Origin: Streptomyces cinereus
GTDB taxonomy: Bacteria; Pseudomonadota; Gammaproteobacteria; Pseudomonadales; Moraxellaceae
NCBI GenBank assembly: GCA_014647715.1
Contig: BMPS01000016.1
Location: 1 to 51,724 of the forward strand
DNA length: 51,724 nucleotides
Reading direction: 5' to 3'
Shown here: positions 30,729 to 39,204 of the stretch, in pieces
Layout of the letters: each line of letters begins with the position of its first letter
Numbering within the stretch: the first letter of the stretch is position 1
The notes under the pieces: generated by a model
What the model was told of the DNA's origin: nothing
What the model saw: only the letters and a program-made list of their open reading frames with translations
The model's database searches: none
Program-made: the position numbers and the translations under genes

Positions 30729-32747
30729 ATGAACCCGACACAAACAAAATCTTCCGCTGTTAACAACGTATTGCTTAATAATGATTTAACAAATGACGTT
30801 TTGCCAACTACAGATACTGCACCAAATATATTGCAATACTCACAATTAAAGCCTATACCAAAATCTATTGATGTGATGGTGGTGATGGCAAGGGCATTTT
30901 GGACGAAAGGTGATTTAGATAATGCCATGATTTGGTTAAACAAAGCATTGGCAATGACGGTCAAACGTGCGGATATCTGGTATGACAAGGCTAACCTATT
31001 ATTGCTACAGGATAAAACTGTCGAGGCAGTAGTGTGTTTTGATAGAGGCTTTCAACTAGACGACCCAAACATTAATGATCTTCATAAAATCGGCACCTTA
31101 GCAAAAGAGCAAAAGCAATTTGACATTGCTGTACGCTGTTTTGAGCGTGTTTTGTCAGCCTATGAAGATTATCCTAATATCTATTATGACTTGATATACA
31201 CAACTTATTGGAATCGCGCTTATACTAGAACCGTTGAATTGTGCGATATTGCTCTTAATAAAACCCCGGATGTTGTATATTTTTGGTTTATGAGAGGTTA
31301 TGCTTATCGAGAGCAACGCCTATATCCACAAGCGATTGAGAGCTTTGAAAAAGCTGCTCAAATTGACCCTTACCATCCTGAGTTACTAGGTATTTTATTT
31401 GGTTTAAAAACAAAAATCGGAGACTGGAATCATCTTACCGATTTGACTGAACAGATGATAACGAGCATGGATGCTAGATATCCTATCGCTGCGCCCTTTG
31501 ATTTTGTTGCGGCATGCGATGCGCCTCAGCAACAATTATACTGTGCTGAGTCTTATGTACAGCGCAATGGCTTCATCGAAAAACCCTTAACGACTGAGCG
31601 ATTTGATTTTACTGAGCAAATTCAATCGCGTATTAAGGTTGCTTATGTGTCTGCCGATTTTTATAACCATGCCACAGCTATCTTGATGGCAGAGTTATTT
31701 GAAATACACAATAAAGAACGTTTTGAAATTTATGCCTATTCGTATGGTGAAAATATTGAAGACGAATGGCGTATTCGCTTACGAAATGCCTTTGAGCATT
31801 TTCATGAGGTATCAACCTGGGATGATAAGAGCATTGCTGAGCATATTCAAGCGCAGAATATTAGCATTGTCATTGATTTAAAAGGCTATACCACCCACTC
31901 AAGAACAGCTATTTTTAGTTACCGTCCGGCCCCTATCCAGATAAACTATATTGGCTTTCCTGGCACAATGGGTGCTTCTTTTATTGATTATATCATTGCA
32001 GATAACACCCTTATTCCACCACACCTTGAAAGGTTTTATAGTGAGAAAATTATTAGATTGCCTCATACCTATCAGCCTAATGATCGACATCGGATAATTG
32101 GTGATACTGTGCCTAGTAGGGCGGAAGTGGGTTTACCCGAATCAGGCTTTGTGTATTGTTGCTTCAACAATCCTTACAAGGTGATGCCAGAGACATTCTC
32201 GGTGTGGATGCGAATTCTTCAAGCTGTCCCCGACAGCGTGCTATGGCTATTAAAAGATGAACCTGAAACTGAGGCCAACCTTAAGCGCCAAGCCTCTATG
32301 GCGGGAGTTGATGCCAGTCGTCTAATATTTGCAGAAAGACGTTCGATTCCCGAACATTTAGCACGTCATATCCTAGCAGACTTGTTCTTAGATACACTAC
32401 CCTATAATGCACATACCACAACAAGTGATGCATTATGGACAGGTTTGCCAGTACTTACCTGCATGGGCCAGTCTTTTGCTTCTCGAGTCGCCGCAAGCTT
32501 ACTAAACGCATGCGGTCTTACCGAACTTATAACCGAGAGTCGAGCGGATTATGAAAAACTCGCAATCGAACTAGCCTGCCATCCCACAAAATTAGCGACA
32601 ATTCGAGCCAAATTAATTGCAAATCGAGACAAGCATCCCCTATTCGATACAGTAAGATATGCCAAAAATTTGGAAACCGCCTTCGAGACAATAATCCAAT
32701 TGGCAAATGACAATAAACCATCTGAAAGTTTCACTGTAATTGAGTAG
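30729..32747 (+). CDS. TPR plus GT41 (OGT/SPINDLY-type) protein glycosyltransferase
   Basis: A 672-residue cytoplasmic protein. Residues about 40-260 are TPR-like repeats (AMIWLNKALAMTVKRADIWYDKANLLL, FDIAVRCFERVLSAYEDYPNIYYDL). From about 300 the catalytic region follows OGT/SPINDLY. VAYVSADFYNHAT contains His314 at the place of human OGT His498. QINYIGFPGTMGASFIDYIIAD and RLPHTYQPNDRHR follow. CCFNNPYKVMPETF has Lys484 at the OGT Lys842 place, and NAHTTTSDALWTGLPVLT is the nucleotide-sugar pocket. By family it transfers GlcNAc or fucose to Ser/Thr of proteins. The ribosome-binding site is weak. The sequence is A+T-richer than the upstream genes. The next gene encodes a lipoprotein with a Thr/Ser repeat, a plausible acceptor. 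Confidence 0.88.
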   Translation: MNPTQTKSSAVNNVLLNNDLTNDVLPTTDTAPNILQYSQLKPIPKSIDVMVVMARAFWTKGDLDNAMIWLNKALAMTVKRADIWYDKANLLLLQDKTVEAVVCFDRGFQLDDPNINDLHKIGTLAKEQKQFDIAVRCFERVLSAYEDYPNIYYDLIYTTYWNRAYTRTVELCDIALNKTPDVVYFWFMRGYAYREQRLYPQAIESFEKAAQIDPYHPELLGILFGLKTKIGDWNHLTDLTEQMITSMDARYPIAAPFDFVAACDAPQQQLYCAESYVQRNGFIEKPLTTERFDFTEQIQSRIKVAYVSADFYNHATAILMAELFEIHNKERFEIYAYSYGENIEDEWRIRLRNAFEHFHEVSTWDDKSIAEHIQAQNISIVIDLKGYTTHSRTAIFSYRPAPIQINYIGFPGTMGASFIDYIIADNTLIPPHLERFYSEKIIRLPHTYQPNDRHRIIGDTVPSRAEVGLPESGFVYCCFNNPYKVMPETFSVWMRILQAVPDSVLWLLKDEPETEANLKRQASMAGVDASRLIFAERRSIPEHLARHILADLFLDTLPYNAHTTTSDALWTGLPVLTCMGQSFASRVAASLLNACGLTELITESRADYEKLAIELACHPTKLATIRAKLIANRDKHPLFDTVRYAKNLETAFETIIQLANDNKPSESFTVIE

Positions 32748-33126
32748 TAAGTTAATCTAAAGCAACAAATTTAACATTTAAAATATATTAAAAAACATAT
32801 TTTATACAATTATGATGAAAATTATTATGCGAGTAGTGAAAAATATTTAAATTCAATCTGTGCCATATATTGATGCAGATATTGAATAATTATCATTAAC
32901 ATTTTTTTATAAGTACTTGTTTTTAATTGGGTTTATTTGATTTGTAAATAATAAGCTAGATTTGTTAAATAAATTGTAAATATATTGACGATATAGAAAA
33001 AACTCTGCTATTATCCTACTTACAGATAGCAAAAACACTGTAACATTACAAAAACTCATGCATTGACATCGCTATGATTTATTTTTTTGAGTTTTTGATT
33101 GTCTCCCCAATCATAAGGAATTCCAT
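32748..33126 (+). promoter_or_regulatory. A+T-rich leader with lipoprotein promoter
   Basis: This 379-base region has no gene. It holds a good sigma-70 promoter, TTGACG (32985-32990), 18 bases, TATTAT (33009-33014), preceded by very A+T-rich DNA that could act as an UP element. In the ~105-base leader, AAAAACTCA (33050-33058) and TGAGTTTTT (33088-33096) form a perfect inverted repeat. An AAGGA ribosome-binding site follows just before the lipoprotein start. Confidence 0.7.
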
Positions 33127-34848
33127 ATGAAAATGAAATATTTAGCTCTAGCGATTATGAGCGTAGTATCAACGACTGCATTAACGGCTTGCGGCGGCAG
33201 CGATAGTGATGGTTCAGTAGATTGGAAAGGACCAGGCACGCCTACCACTGCGACCTCAGGTACTACAGCAACTAGCGGCACTACAGCAACTAGCGGTACT
33301 ACAGCAACTAGCGGTACTACTGCGACCTCAGGTACTACAGCAACTAGCGGTACTACTGCGACCTCAGGTACTACAGCAACTAGCGGTACTACAGCCACTT
33401 CAGGTACTACAGCAACTAGCGGCACTACTGCCACTTCAGGTACTACAGCAACTAGCGGTACAACTAGCACCAATCCTGGCGCAGGTGATGTAACGCAAAA
33501 CCCGGTTATTAACGGTGTTAAGATTGCGGAAACTCCAAGCGTTGTTGGACAAAACTATAATCGTAACGCACAAGCAAACTTTGACTATGTGGCTAACAAA
33601 GACGGCGCTAATAAAAGTCAACCCGTTGCTTTAGGTGGCAAAACCCTTCAAGACAAAGACATGAAAAACATTGTTTTAGGTCGTGAAGTATACAATGATC
33701 AAGTAGTAGATGTAAGCCGTTACGCTGGTAAAATCAATGGTGATGATGCAGCAGCAGCAGTTGCCTACAACACCAAATCATTTTCTAATGAGACAGGCGC
33801 TGCCACTGCAGTAAAAGCAATTAAAGTTGATAATAGCCCGCTACAAGTGCGTAATGATACAGTAATTACAGCACCGCAGACTTATTTAGTCAAACCAGCT
33901 GATTCAGCAGGCTTATATCATCAAACTTCTACTTCAAACGCATTTACTTTGGGCACGGTAGAGGGTAATAATGTAGAAACGGCGAATGATACTACTGATA
34001 CTCGTATTTTTGGTTCAAAAGCATTCGACAAAGATGGCGTTTATACTAATAAGGCACCAGCTAACTCGTATCGCGCTGTGTCATCAACGTCTAATGCTAC
34101 AGGCGCCATGACCTATGCTAATACGGCTAATTTACAAAACATTAAATTAGATAATGTACAGTATGGTCGTGTAAGTACTAATATTGATGCATTAGATCCT
34201 ACTACTGTAGGTACTCAAGTTGCTAAAGGTCAACAATTTGTTGGTACGGAAGCTCGAGCATTCAATGCGAAAGATGCTGTTAACACTTACTTCTATCGTG
34301 GTTTAAACGAAACTACTTTAGCTCAGATGAAAGCGTTACCACAGGATGCAGTGTATAATTATTATGGACATGCATTGACTTACGGTTTGAATGGTGCAAG
34401 CGGTGCAGCTGCTGATCCAAATTCTAACTCTGTAGGTGATAGTCAAACAGTTACTACCTTGGGTGACTTTGTAGCAGCTCAGTATAATGTTAAAGACAAA
34501 AAATTAGCGGGTAATATCTATAATGTTAAATTTACCAATGGTACTAATGGTGTTCAAAACCCACTAGTTACATTTAGTGGTAATGTTAATGGTAATACTG
34601 TGGTAGGTACTTCTACGCTTACAAATGCTGTTTCTTCTACTGTTACTGATAGAAAGGGCGATCTTAAAGCATCTTTCTATGGCGATGCGGCGCAAGAGTT
34701 GGGTGGTGCTGTAAACGCGCTTGAAGGAGAGAAGTATGGTAACTCAGCATGGGGCGCAGTATTTGGTGCAAAACGTGATATCGTAGTTCCACCAGCACCT
34801 CCAGCACCTGTAGATACAAGCGGAAACGTTTCTTCTAACGAACGTTAA
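33127..34848 (+). CDS. Surface lipoprotein with TATSGT repeats and TbpB-like barrel end (predicted Slam substrate)
   Basis: A 573-residue lipoprotein: the signal peptide ends in LTAC (Cys22), followed by an acidic Gly/Ser/Asp patch. Residues 41-112 are twelve perfect TATSGT hexapeptides. The rest is Asn/Thr-rich and beta-rich. Near the end, ASFYGDAAQELGGAV (Phe517) and VFGAKR (545-550) match the C-terminal barrel signature of TbpB-type lipoproteins (FYG…A.E.GG…VFGAKR). Proteins with this barrel are exported across the outer membrane by Slam, and a Slam gene follows. There are no Cys residues after the lipobox. I infer a surface-exposed lipoprotein whose repeat is a long tether and a likely O-glycosylation region. 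The ligand is unknown; iron- or haem-carrier binding is a guess from relatives only. Confidence 0.85.
   Translation: MKMKYLALAIMSVVSTTALTACGGSDSDGSVDWKGPGTPTTATSGTTATSGTTATSGTTATSGTTATSGTTATSGTTATSGTTATSGTTATSGTTATSGTTATSGTTATSGTTSTNPGAGDVTQNPVINGVKIAETPSVVGQNYNRNAQANFDYVANKDGANKSQPVALGGKTLQDKDMKNIVLGREVYNDQVVDVSRYAGKINGDDAAAAVAYNTKSFSNETGAATAVKAIKVDNSPLQVRNDTVITAPQTYLVKPADSAGLYHQTSTSNAFTLGTVEGNNVETANDTTDTRIFGSKAFDKDGVYTNKAPANSYRAVSSTSNATGAMTYANTANLQNIKLDNVQYGRVSTNIDALDPTTVGTQVAKGQQFVGTEARAFNAKDAVNTYFYRGLNETTLAQMKALPQDAVYNYYGHALTYGLNGASGAAADPNSNSVGDSQTVTTLGDFVAAQYNVKDKKLAGNIYNVKFTNGTNGVQNPLVTFSGNVNGNTVVGTSTLTNAVSSTVTDRKGDLKASFYGDAAQELGGAVNALEGEKYGNSAWGAVFGAKRDIVVPPAPPAPVDTSGNVSSNER
33247..33462 (+). 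repeat. Twelve 18-base tandem repeats encoding TATSGT
   Basis: Twelve contiguous 18-base units, all translating to Thr-Ala-Thr-Ser-Gly-Thr. Codons vary: ACT/ACA, GCG/GCA/GCC, ACC/ACT, GGT/GGC, and even TCA versus AGC for Ser, yet no amino acid changes. Units with AGC dominate and some are identical, so recent duplication and older divergence are mixed. Length changes stay in frame. Confidence 0.95.
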
Positions 34849-34874
34849 TCAAAATCATTATTAATGATTTTTGT

Positions 34875-34904
34875 AAAAAACGGCTAATTTATTAGCCGTT
34901 TTTT
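34875..34904 (+). terminator. Strong terminator between lipoprotein and Slam genes
   Basis: AAAAAACGGCTAAT (34875-34888) and ATTAGCCGTTTTTT (34891-34904) are perfectly complementary, with further T residues. A smaller inverted repeat (AAATCATT/AATGATTT) precedes it. It should end most lipoprotein transcripts before the Slam gene. Confidence 0.9.
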
Positions 34905-34970
34905 TATTGCTATAATATTTATGTGGATAAAGATTTTGTAATAATCTAGTCTTTCAATCGTATAGATTGT

Positions 34971-34976
34971 TATAAT
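34971..34976 (+). promoter_or_regulatory. Candidate -10 element of the Slam gene
   Basis: TATAAT, 42 bases before the Slam start codon; another TATAAT lies at 34911-34916. The -35 regions are weak. A separate promoter is expected because a strong terminator precedes. Confidence 0.4.
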
Positions 34977-35018
34977 GGAATACATTTTTTTGATAATCTT
35001 TCCTTTATAGGTTTACAT

Positions 35019-36497
35019 ATGTTTACTACCCATTTGTCATCATTTTACCGACCGCTAGTAAAATACCCAATACTATTTACCTCTGTTGTACTGTCATTAC
35101 AAAGTTATGCTGAAGAAAATATATCCGCTACTCAGTCTTCTAGGGTAGAAAGCGCTAATTCTAGCACTACCAATATCAACTTGCCCAAAGTAATGGATAA
35201 AAAGGCCTCTATTGAATATCTTAAAAATAATCCAGAAGAAATGGAAAAAACCCTTTCGTATTTGATTTTTCGTCAAGATGCTGATGCATTAAGAGATTTG
35301 ATACCTGTTTATGCCCAGTATCCACAGCGAGACGAATCAGTGGTTGAATGGGGAAAAGGCATCATTGCGATGAAGGAAGGTCGAGTGGTTGATGCAATTC
35401 ATTTATTTCGTAAAGTTAATGCAGTTTTACCCAATATTAGATTATTGCGTTTTCAATTAGCTTATGCCTTGTATCAAGACAAACAATACAAAGCGGCTAA
35501 GAATGAGCTAGAAAAACTTCGAAGTAGTTTGACCGATCCAAAAGAAATAGAAAGTATTAATCAATACATTAGAGCGGTTGATAGTAATGAACGATGGGTA
35601 TTTGACTTTAGCTTTAGTTTCTTAAATGACGATAATTTAACTAATGCTTCAGCTGTTGGTACCACCTTAACAAATGGCAACGTATCTTTAGTTAATACCC
35701 AACCACATGAGGAAGGAAAAGGCATTGGTTATGGTATCGGAGCAAATAAAAAGTGGCTAATTAATGACCGCTATTATGTGCCTTTACACTCAAATATCTA
35801 TGGTAAATATTATTGGGATAATCACAAGTTCAATGAAGTCAATGCAAATGTTGGATTAGGTATAGGCTATCAAAATGCGACAACTGAGCTAGAACTTTAT
35901 CCTTCGTTGACTCAAGAATGGTATGGCGGTGGCGTATCTCGTGAAGAAAACAAGGGTGAATTAGAGAAATATTATCAGAATAAAGCATTAAACTTTAGTT
36001 ACAACCATTGGGTTACACCAAAATTAATGTATCAAAATTTTTCACAGCTTGCCCAGTTGCGGTATGAAGATGCATACGATGTTAATGACATGAATTCTAA
36101 ACTTTTTTCAAATTCACTTGTTTACTTGCCTAAACAGACTCGTTCTTTGACAGGCAGTATTGATTATATAAAAGGGGATAATGATAAAGGTTATGAAGGC
36201 GATTCTTACGACCGTGTAGGTATTAGATTAGGATGGGGAGAAGCGTGGAACCATGGTATTTCAACACGTTTATCTATGGGTTATGCTCAAAGAGATTATG
36301 ATGCGCCCCAAGACTTCATAGGTATTCAGCGTAAAAATAAAGAGTATGATTTAGGCTTAAGCGTTTGGAAGCGTGATCTTACATTATTTAAGCTTACTCC
36401 GCGTTTATCTTGGAATTATCATAAAGTGAAAAGTAATAGTGCTTTTGAAGAGTACTCAAAAAACAACCTTAATCTAGAATTAACCCAAACATTCTAA
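35019..36497 (+). CDS. Slam-family surface lipoprotein assembly modifier (DUF560)
   Basis: An outer-membrane protein of 492 residues. A signal peptide (to about residue 31, …LSLQSYA) is followed by a periplasmic TPR-type domain (about 60-190: IIAMKEGRVVDAIHLFRKVNAVLPNIRLLRFQLAYALYQDKQYKAAKNELEKL). A C-terminal beta-barrel starts at WVFDFSFSFLNDDNLTNAS, with alternating amphipathic strands up to a terminal Phe (NLELTQTF), the usual BAM signal. This is the Slam layout: Slam proteins move lipoproteins with TbpB-like barrels to the cell surface. The presumed substrate is directly upstream; usual Slam loci also pair with their client. Translation signals are weak (ATAGG). It is A+T-rich like its neighbours. 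Confidence 0.9.
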   Translation: MFTTHLSSFYRPLVKYPILFTSVVLSLQSYAEENISATQSSRVESANSSTTNINLPKVMDKKASIEYLKNNPEEMEKTLSYLIFRQDADALRDLIPVYAQYPQRDESVVEWGKGIIAMKEGRVVDAIHLFRKVNAVLPNIRLLRFQLAYALYQDKQYKAAKNELEKLRSSLTDPKEIESINQYIRAVDSNERWVFDFSFSFLNDDNLTNASAVGTTLTNGNVSLVNTQPHEEGKGIGYGIGANKKWLINDRYYVPLHSNIYGKYYWDNHKFNEVNANVGLGIGYQNATTELELYPSLTQEWYGGGVSREENKGELEKYYQNKALNFSYNHWVTPKLMYQNFSQLAQLRYEDAYDVNDMNSKLFSNSLVYLPKQTRSLTGSIDYIKGDNDKGYEGDSYDRVGIRLGWGEAWNHGISTRLSMGYAQRDYDAPQDFIGIQRKNKEYDLGLSVWKRDLTLFKLTPRLSWNYHKVKSNSAFEEYSKNNLNLELTQTF

Positions 36498-36520
36498 TTG
36501 TTATCAATTATCGAATTATC

Positions 36521-36551
36521 TACAATGGGCGATATTATATCGCCCATTGTA
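36521..36551 (+). terminator. Perfect 14-bp hairpin between Slam and the Lol permease gene
   Basis: TACAATGGGCGATA (36521-36534) and TATCGCCCATTGTA (36538-36551) have a three-base loop. There is no T-run, so it may be an intrinsic stabiliser of the Slam mRNA 3' end, an operator or a weak terminator. It stops just before the AGGAA ribosome-binding site of the next gene. Confidence 0.5.
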
Positions 36552-36567
36552 TATTTAGGAAATCTTT

Positions 36568-37806
36568 ATGTTCCGTCCTATTGCTGCCTACATTGGTTTA
36601 CGCAATGTTTCTGCTAAAAATTCTAATACATTTATTTCTTTTATTTCTTTGATATCAATGCTTGGAATGATTTTAGGAGTGGCGGTACTTATTATTGTAT
36701 TATCAGTAATGAACGGTTTTGAGCAACAAACCAAAATTAAAATCTTAGGTATCTTGCCTCAAGTGGCTGTATTTTCACCTAATCGGTTACCCGATTGGCA
36801 AAATTTAGCTATTCAAGCGCAACAGCAAGATAGCAATATTCAAATGGTTGCCCCTTTTAGCCGTACGCAGTGTATGGTAAGTACACCACAGGGTGGCGTC
36901 TCCACTATACTCTTGAGTGGTATTGTACCAGAATACGAAAAAAAATTATCTATCGTAGATGATCAAATGATAGAGGGTAATTTTGAAAGTCTATCTCAAC
37001 AAAAAAATAATATTATCATTGGAAAGGCTTTAGCGGAATCCCTTAAAATCAAGCTAGGAGATCAAATTACTGTTATTCTACCCCAAGGCACAAATTCGGC
37101 ATCTGGCGTTATTCCTCGCTATACTCAGTTTACTGTTTCTGGGATTTATAAATTAAGATCTGACCCAGAAAAAATTTTCGCTTATGCACCTATGGAAACT
37201 GTTAATGCAATCTTGAATCAGCCACAAGGAGCTCAGGGTTTACGTTTCAAGCTCAAAGATGTATTTAAAGCGCCTCAGACCGCTGAGAAAGCAATCCAAT
37301 TAAAGCAAGGCTTAAGTGCACAAAATTGGACGATGACTAATGGTAATATGTTCAAAATACTCAGAATGCAAAAGACAATGATTGCGATGATTTTAGCTTT
37401 TATTATTTTGGTAGCAGGGTTTAATTTAGTTTCTAGTCTAATTATGATGGTCACTGAAAGAACTAGTGAAATAGCTATCTTAAAGACTATAGGAGCTAGC
37501 CGCAATCTGATAGTTAAAATTTTTATATTCCAAGGCAGTGTAATTGCAATAATTGGCACATTAACGGGAGGATTGTTGGGATTGGGCTTAGCAATGTCGA
37601 TTGGCACAATTTCTCGATGGGTAGATACTACTTTTAACTTAGATTTATTTGGTACCTACTTTGTCACTGAGTTGCCCTCAAATCCCCAAGCAGGTGAAAT
37701 TTTGCTAGTCATCATAGGAAGCACACTAGTGGCTGTGCTTGCCACCATATATCCTGCTTACAAAGCAGCAAAGATTCAACCCGTACAAGGATTAAAAGCA
37801 GAGTAA
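36568..37806 (+). CDS. LolC/LolE-family lipoprotein-releasing permease
   Basis: An inner-membrane ABC permease of 412 residues (MacB-like fold). An N-terminal membrane helix (FISLISMLGMILGVAVLIIVLSVMNGFEQQ) is followed by a periplasmic domain (about 50-265) and three C-terminal membrane helices (from MIAMILAFIILVAGFNLVSSLIMMV). TERTSEIAILKTIGAS is the coupling helix typical of LolC/E. LolCDE extracts outer-membrane lipoproteins from the inner membrane and passes them to LolA. No lolD ATPase gene follows, and only one permease is present; a single permease (LolF-type) is known in Acinetobacter-like bacteria. It has a good ribosome-binding site (AGGAA) and lies 70 bases after Slam. Either it is the cell's main Lol permease or a dedicated one. 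Confidence 0.88.
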   Translation: MFRPIAAYIGLRNVSAKNSNTFISFISLISMLGMILGVAVLIIVLSVMNGFEQQTKIKILGILPQVAVFSPNRLPDWQNLAIQAQQQDSNIQMVAPFSRTQCMVSTPQGGVSTILLSGIVPEYEKKLSIVDDQMIEGNFESLSQQKNNIIIGKALAESLKIKLGDQITVILPQGTNSASGVIPRYTQFTVSGIYKLRSDPEKIFAYAPMETVNAILNQPQGAQGLRFKLKDVFKAPQTAEKAIQLKQGLSAQNWTMTNGNMFKILRMQKTMIAMILAFIILVAGFNLVSSLIMMVTERTSEIAILKTIGASRNLIVKIFIFQGSVIAIIGTLTGGLLGLGLAMSIGTISRWVDTTFNLDLFGTYFVTELPSNPQAGEILLVIIGSTLVAVLATIYPAYKAAKIQPVQGLKAE

Positions 37807-38107
37807 ATTACTAAGATATATTTAATACAGAAGAAAATTAATTGATAAATTGGAAAAAAGTATATAGATGTTGGTGCTTCAATACTAAAAGTCACCCGTA
37901 AAATCTAAAATAATTTTGGTAAAAATAGGAAGTACTACAAAAGTAAATCATTTTTTATTTATTTTTGAACAATGTAACGCATTGACTTGTTAAATTAATG
38001 CGTTACATTGCCTTATCTTATCTTATGATTTACGTCAAATTCGAATAAAATATTTACAACTAACAACTGCTATATGAAAATTAAAAGTAAGTAACGTAAA
38101 TAAACAG
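37807..38107. other. 301-base region with a 14-bp perfect inverted repeat
   Basis: No gene is seen. CAATGTAACGCATT (37970-37983) and AATGCGTTACATTG (37997-38010) form a perfect inverted repeat with a 13-base spacer between convergent genes, with only weak T-runs. It may serve as a bidirectional terminator or as a protein-binding site. The surrounding DNA is A+T-rich. Confidence 0.6.
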
Positions 38108-38731
38108 TTATTTACCACCACGTTCAGCACGGGCTTTATTGATAAGATAGTTAACCACTTGTGGCACTTTACCATCCTCACCCTCAACCACGTATTTGCC
38201 ATCAACGACAACCGCAGGTACACCCGATAATTGGAAGCGCTGCGCCGCATCTTTTGAACGCGCGATACGGGTATTCACCGCAAAAGAATTGTACATGCTG
38301 TTAAATTTATTGATATCCACACCTTTTGATGCGTACCATTGACCGATAGAGGCTTGGTCAAACAATTTTTGACGGTCTTTTTGAATGGCGTCAAACATCG
38401 CTTGGTGAGTTTTGCCTTGATAACCTAATAACTGTGCGGCATAAAAACCGCGGGCGTTTTGTTCCCACACAGGGTTCATCGCAGCTGGCGTCTGCATAAA
38501 CACCACATCAGCGGGCAATTTTTTTGACCACTGTGCCATGTAAGGTTCTAATTTGTAGCAGTGTGGGCAACCATACCAAAAAAATTCACGAACAATGATT
38601 TTATTGCCTTCAATTTTCTCTGGGTTTGCAAGCACCTTATAGTCTTGACCCGCTACAAAATCTGCAGCTTGGGTTGATAAACTGGTCAAGCCGATTGCGG
38701 CGGCGATTGCGGTCATTGCTAATTTTTTCAT
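38108..38731 (-). CDS. dsbA: Thiol:disulfide interchange protein DsbA
   Basis: DsbA is the periplasmic oxidant that introduces disulfide bonds. A signal peptide (MKKLAMTAIAAAIGLTSLSTQA) precedes the thioredoxin fold with the active site CPHC (Cys55 and Cys58 of the precursor) in REFFWYGCPHCYKLEP, and the cis-Pro segment SGVPAVVVDGKY. The ATG at 38731 has a GAGG site; a frame to 38776 lacks a signal at its start and is rejected. The length is 207 residues. Possible clients nearby include the EptA periplasmic domain, whose family has several disulfides. Confidence 0.95.
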   Translation of the reverse strand: MKKLAMTAIAAAIGLTSLSTQAADFVAGQDYKVLANPEKIEGNKIIVREFFWYGCPHCYKLEPYMAQWSKKLPADVVFMQTPAAMNPVWEQNARGFYAAQLLGYQGKTHQAMFDAIQKDRQKLFDQASIGQWYASKGVDINKFNSMYNSFAVNTRIARSKDAAQRFQLSGVPAVVVDGKYVVEGEDGKVPQVVNYLINKARAERGGK

Positions 38732-39204
38732 GGTTGCCTCATTAACAGTCAAATCATAGGGTCTAGCACGGCTCATATCTTATAGAAAATCGCTTGCTAG
38801 TAGGGCTCAAAATACGAAAATACCTGCGCGTTATACTATCATAAATTGAGGACGTGCCTAAGTGTAATCCTTTGTAAACTAAAAAAAACTACAGTGGTGA
38901 AAAACATAAGCAATATGTTAATTAAATTTTCTAAATTACAAAGTATATTTTTTTAAGTTTAATTTATCAGTCATATTTAAAGTTGGACAGTTATGGGGTT
39001 ATGCAGCAATAAGCTATTTTACGCTATCAGCCTGCCACATAAATTCTACAGCGCATGGGCTAAAAACTGTTAGAATAAGGCTATTTTTGATAGCAATTGT
39101 GGTTAGCAAGCAACCGCATTTCAAAAAACGCCATAACATGCTATTAAAGTAAAAAGTATCGAATTAAAAAAATAGCGAAGTAAAAATCAAACGGAACTAT
39201 CATC
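38732..39204. other. 473-base intergenic region between dsbA and ubiG
   Basis: No gene is seen. It is A+T-rich, contains a long A-run (near 38880) and T-rich runs near 38950, and presumably holds divergent promoters, but no well-spaced -35/-10 pair stands out. Confidence 0.5.

Noticed and set aside
33247-33462. 18-base repeats as an on/off phase-variation tract
   Set aside because: Unit length is a multiple of three, so copy changes alter length and not frame.
33111-33473. Minus-strand open frame of 120 codons with VVPLVA/VVPEVA repeats
   Set aside because: It is the mirror of the 18-base repeat in the lipoprotein gene. It has no start signals and carries only the repeat pattern.
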